This document shows positions 62,645-64,000 of a DNA stretch of 64,000 nucleotides, in pieces. A model generated the notes under the pieces. The model worked only from the letters and a program-made list of their open reading frames with translations. It ran no database searches and was not told the DNA's origin. The position numbers were made by a program, and so were the translations under genes. Location of the stretch: positions 239,280,177 to 239,344,176 of the forward strand of contig JALIGW010000002.1 in assembly GCA_023053685.1 (NCBI GenBank). The letters run 5' to 3'. Position 1 is the stretch's first letter; each line of letters opens with the position of its first letter. The stretch comes from Diadophis punctatus similis (Eukaryota > Chordata > Lepidosauria > Squamata > Dipsadidae).

Positions 62645-64000
62645 TCAAACAATTCCTGATGCGTTTTCCACACTCCAAATATTCAGCGGTTTCCCCCCTG
62701 TGTGAGTCCTCTGATGTCGAATGAGAAGCGTGCTGGAAAAAAAGTTCTTTCCACACTCCAAACATTTGAAGGGTTTTTCCCCAGCGTGACGCCGCTGGTG
62801 CTTACTAAGAAGTGAGCTCTCACTAAAGCCCTTGCCACACTCTTGGCATTTAAAGGGTTTCTCCCCGGTGTGAGTTCGTTCGTGTCTAATCAGGAGGGTG
62901 CTCCAAGTGAAGCTTTTTCCACACTCCAAGCATTTGTAAGGTTTGTCTCCGGTGTGGGTTCTCATGTGAGAAATAAGGATGGAGTTGTGACTAAAACTCT
63001 TGCCACACTCCTGGCACCGGAAAGGCTTCTCCCCGGTGTGAATCCTTTTGTGAGAGGTGAGGTGGATGTGCTGACGGAAGCTCCTTCCACACTCCGAGCA
63101 TTTAAATGGCTTCTCGCCCGTGTGGATTCTTCGGTGGGAGGTCAGGTGGATGTGCTGACGAAACTTTTTCCCGCACTCCAGGCATTTAAAGGGTTTCTGT
63201 CCCGTGTGCATGCCTTGATGTGCGGTAAGGATCCCACTCTGACTAAAGCATTTCCCACACTCCTGGCATTTAAAAGGCTTCTCGCCCGTGTGAATCCGTC
63301 GATGCGCCGTAAGGCTTCTGCTCTGACTGAAACATTTCCCACACTCTGGACACTTGTACGGTTTCTCCCCCGTGTGGCTTACCTGGTGCCTAATAAGGTT
63401 TGTGCTATCGATGAAGTTCTTGTCGCATTCCAAGCATTTATAGGGTTTCTCCCCGGTGTGGATTCTTTTATGTCGAATAAGTTCAGAGCTGCGGCTGAAG
63501 CTTTTCTCGCACTCGGGACATTTAAAGGGCTTCTCCCCCGTGTGAGTTCTCTCGTGTCGAACCAGTTCGGAGCTGTGACCGAAGTTCTTTTCGCACAAGA
63601 GGCATTTAAACAGTTTCTCTCCCGTGTGGGTTCTTTCGTGCCGAATCAGGTGTGAACTCTGGCTGAAGTTCTTCCCGCATTCTTGGCAATGAAAGGGTTT
63701 CTCTCCCGTGTGGGTTCTTTGATGAGAAGTCAGATGTATATGTTGACGGAAACTCTTCCCGCACTCCGGGCACCGAAAGGGTTTCTCTCCTGTGTGGATT
63801 CTCTCGTGAGAGGTAAGGTGTATGAGCTGGCGAAACCTCTTCCCGCACTCCAGGCACGGAAACGGCTTTTGCCCCGTGTGCATTGCTTGGTGCGCCGTGA
63901 GAATGCCACTTTGACTAAAGCACTTCCCGCACTCTAAACATTGATAGGGTTTCTCTCCGGTGTGGCTTCTCTGGTGGGAAGTGAGAATGCCGCTGTTACC
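62645..64000 (-). CDS. Gene E: C2H2 zinc-finger exon, cut by the window edge
   Basis: 3' part of a large finger exon; the KRAB and leader exons, if any, lie to the right. The frame is open from base 64000. It holds one partial finger ([13 protein letters not shown]) and 15 complete C2H2 fingers, ending [18 protein letters not shown] and a TGA. Linkers are mainly TGEKPF, unlike TGEKPY in B-D, so it is from another subfamily. Two linkers are TGQKPF (after complete fingers 1 and 9) and one is AGEKPF. Fingers 1-3 and 9-11 repeat the same order ([26 protein letters not shown]). The last 15 residues are out of frame: in the next frame [12 protein letters not shown] is a decayed sixteenth finger that has lost its first cysteine. 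Presumed nuclear DNA-binding repressor. Confidence 0.93.
   Translation of the reverse strand, partial: GNSGILTSHQRSHTGEKPYQCLECGKCFSQSGILTAHQAMHTGQKPFPCLECGKRFRQLIHLTSHERIHTGEKPFRCPECGKSFRQHIHLTSHQRTHTGEKPFHCQECGKNFSQSSHLIRHERTHTGEKLFKCLLCEKNFGHSSELVRHERTHTGEKPFKCPECEKSFSRSSELIRHKRIHTGEKPYKCLECDKNFIDSTNLIRHQVSHTGEKPYKCPECGKCFSQSRSLTAHRRIHTGEKPFKCQECGKCFSQSGILTAHQGMHTGQKPFKCLECGKKFRQHIHLTSHRRIHTGEKPFKCSECGRSFRQHIHLTSHKRIHTGEKPFRCQECGKSFSHNSILISHMRTHTGDKPYKCLECGKSFTWSTLLIRHERTHTGEKPFKCQECGKGFSESSLLSKHQRRHAGEKPFKCLECGKNFFSSTLLIRHQRTHTGGKPLNIWSVENASGIV

Overview
The window is vertebrate nuclear DNA, most likely a snake or other squamate. The evidence is the mix of repeats: CR1/L3 LINE ends, one of them running into an ATTCT (AATAG-type) microsatellite; Bov-B LINE fragments; many copies of a tRNA-headed SINE whose tail resembles Bov-B; Penelope-like ends; a Ty1/copia element; a GATA array; and a very dense load of small hAT and mariner-type elements. 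No bacterial, viral-genome or RNA-gene content was recognised.

The genes are a tandem cluster of KRAB C2H2 zinc-finger genes, all on the minus strand, so each reads from high to low coordinates. Three are complete. Gene B runs from a CpG-island promoter at 19.1-19.7 kb through a leader exon (17946-18089) and a KRAB-A exon (15668-15794) to a 16-finger exon (10180-12044). Gene C has the same four parts at 35.8-36.5 kb, 32063-32206, 27930-28056 and 24495-26341 (16 fingers). Gene D has them at 51.1-51.6 kb, 47394-47525, 44823-44949 and 39418-40700 (8 intact fingers plus one broken). Gene A is cut by the left edge: promoter 4.15-4.86 kb, leader exon near 2.5-2.6 kb, KRAB exon 1-55. Gene E is cut by the right edge: only the 3' finger exon, 62645-64000, is present and it belongs to a different finger subfamily.

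Splice phases agree in B, C and D: leader to KRAB in phase 0, KRAB exon exactly 127 bp, KRAB to finger exon in phase 1. The spliced proteins would be 711, 705 and 513 residues. They are expected to be nuclear DNA-binding repressors. The repeated gene plan, about 14-16 kb per unit, with shared promoter block, shared first-intron ladder repeats and shared 3' UTR, shows that A-D arose by tandem duplication. Inserted elements that interrupt one copy but not its paralogue give relative ages.

Nearly everything between exons is transposable-element debris, often nested three deep. Many hAT elements show perfect 8-bp target duplications and several are long palindromes. The most noteworthy points are the shared promoter block, a possible LINE-supplied TATA box in gene A, a reading-frame conflict in gene A, decayed zinc fingers in the 3' UTRs, a seven-finger size difference in gene D, a duplicated three-finger block in gene E, a Ty1/copia element with a half-tRNA primer site, and a hAT copy that carries part of another locus.
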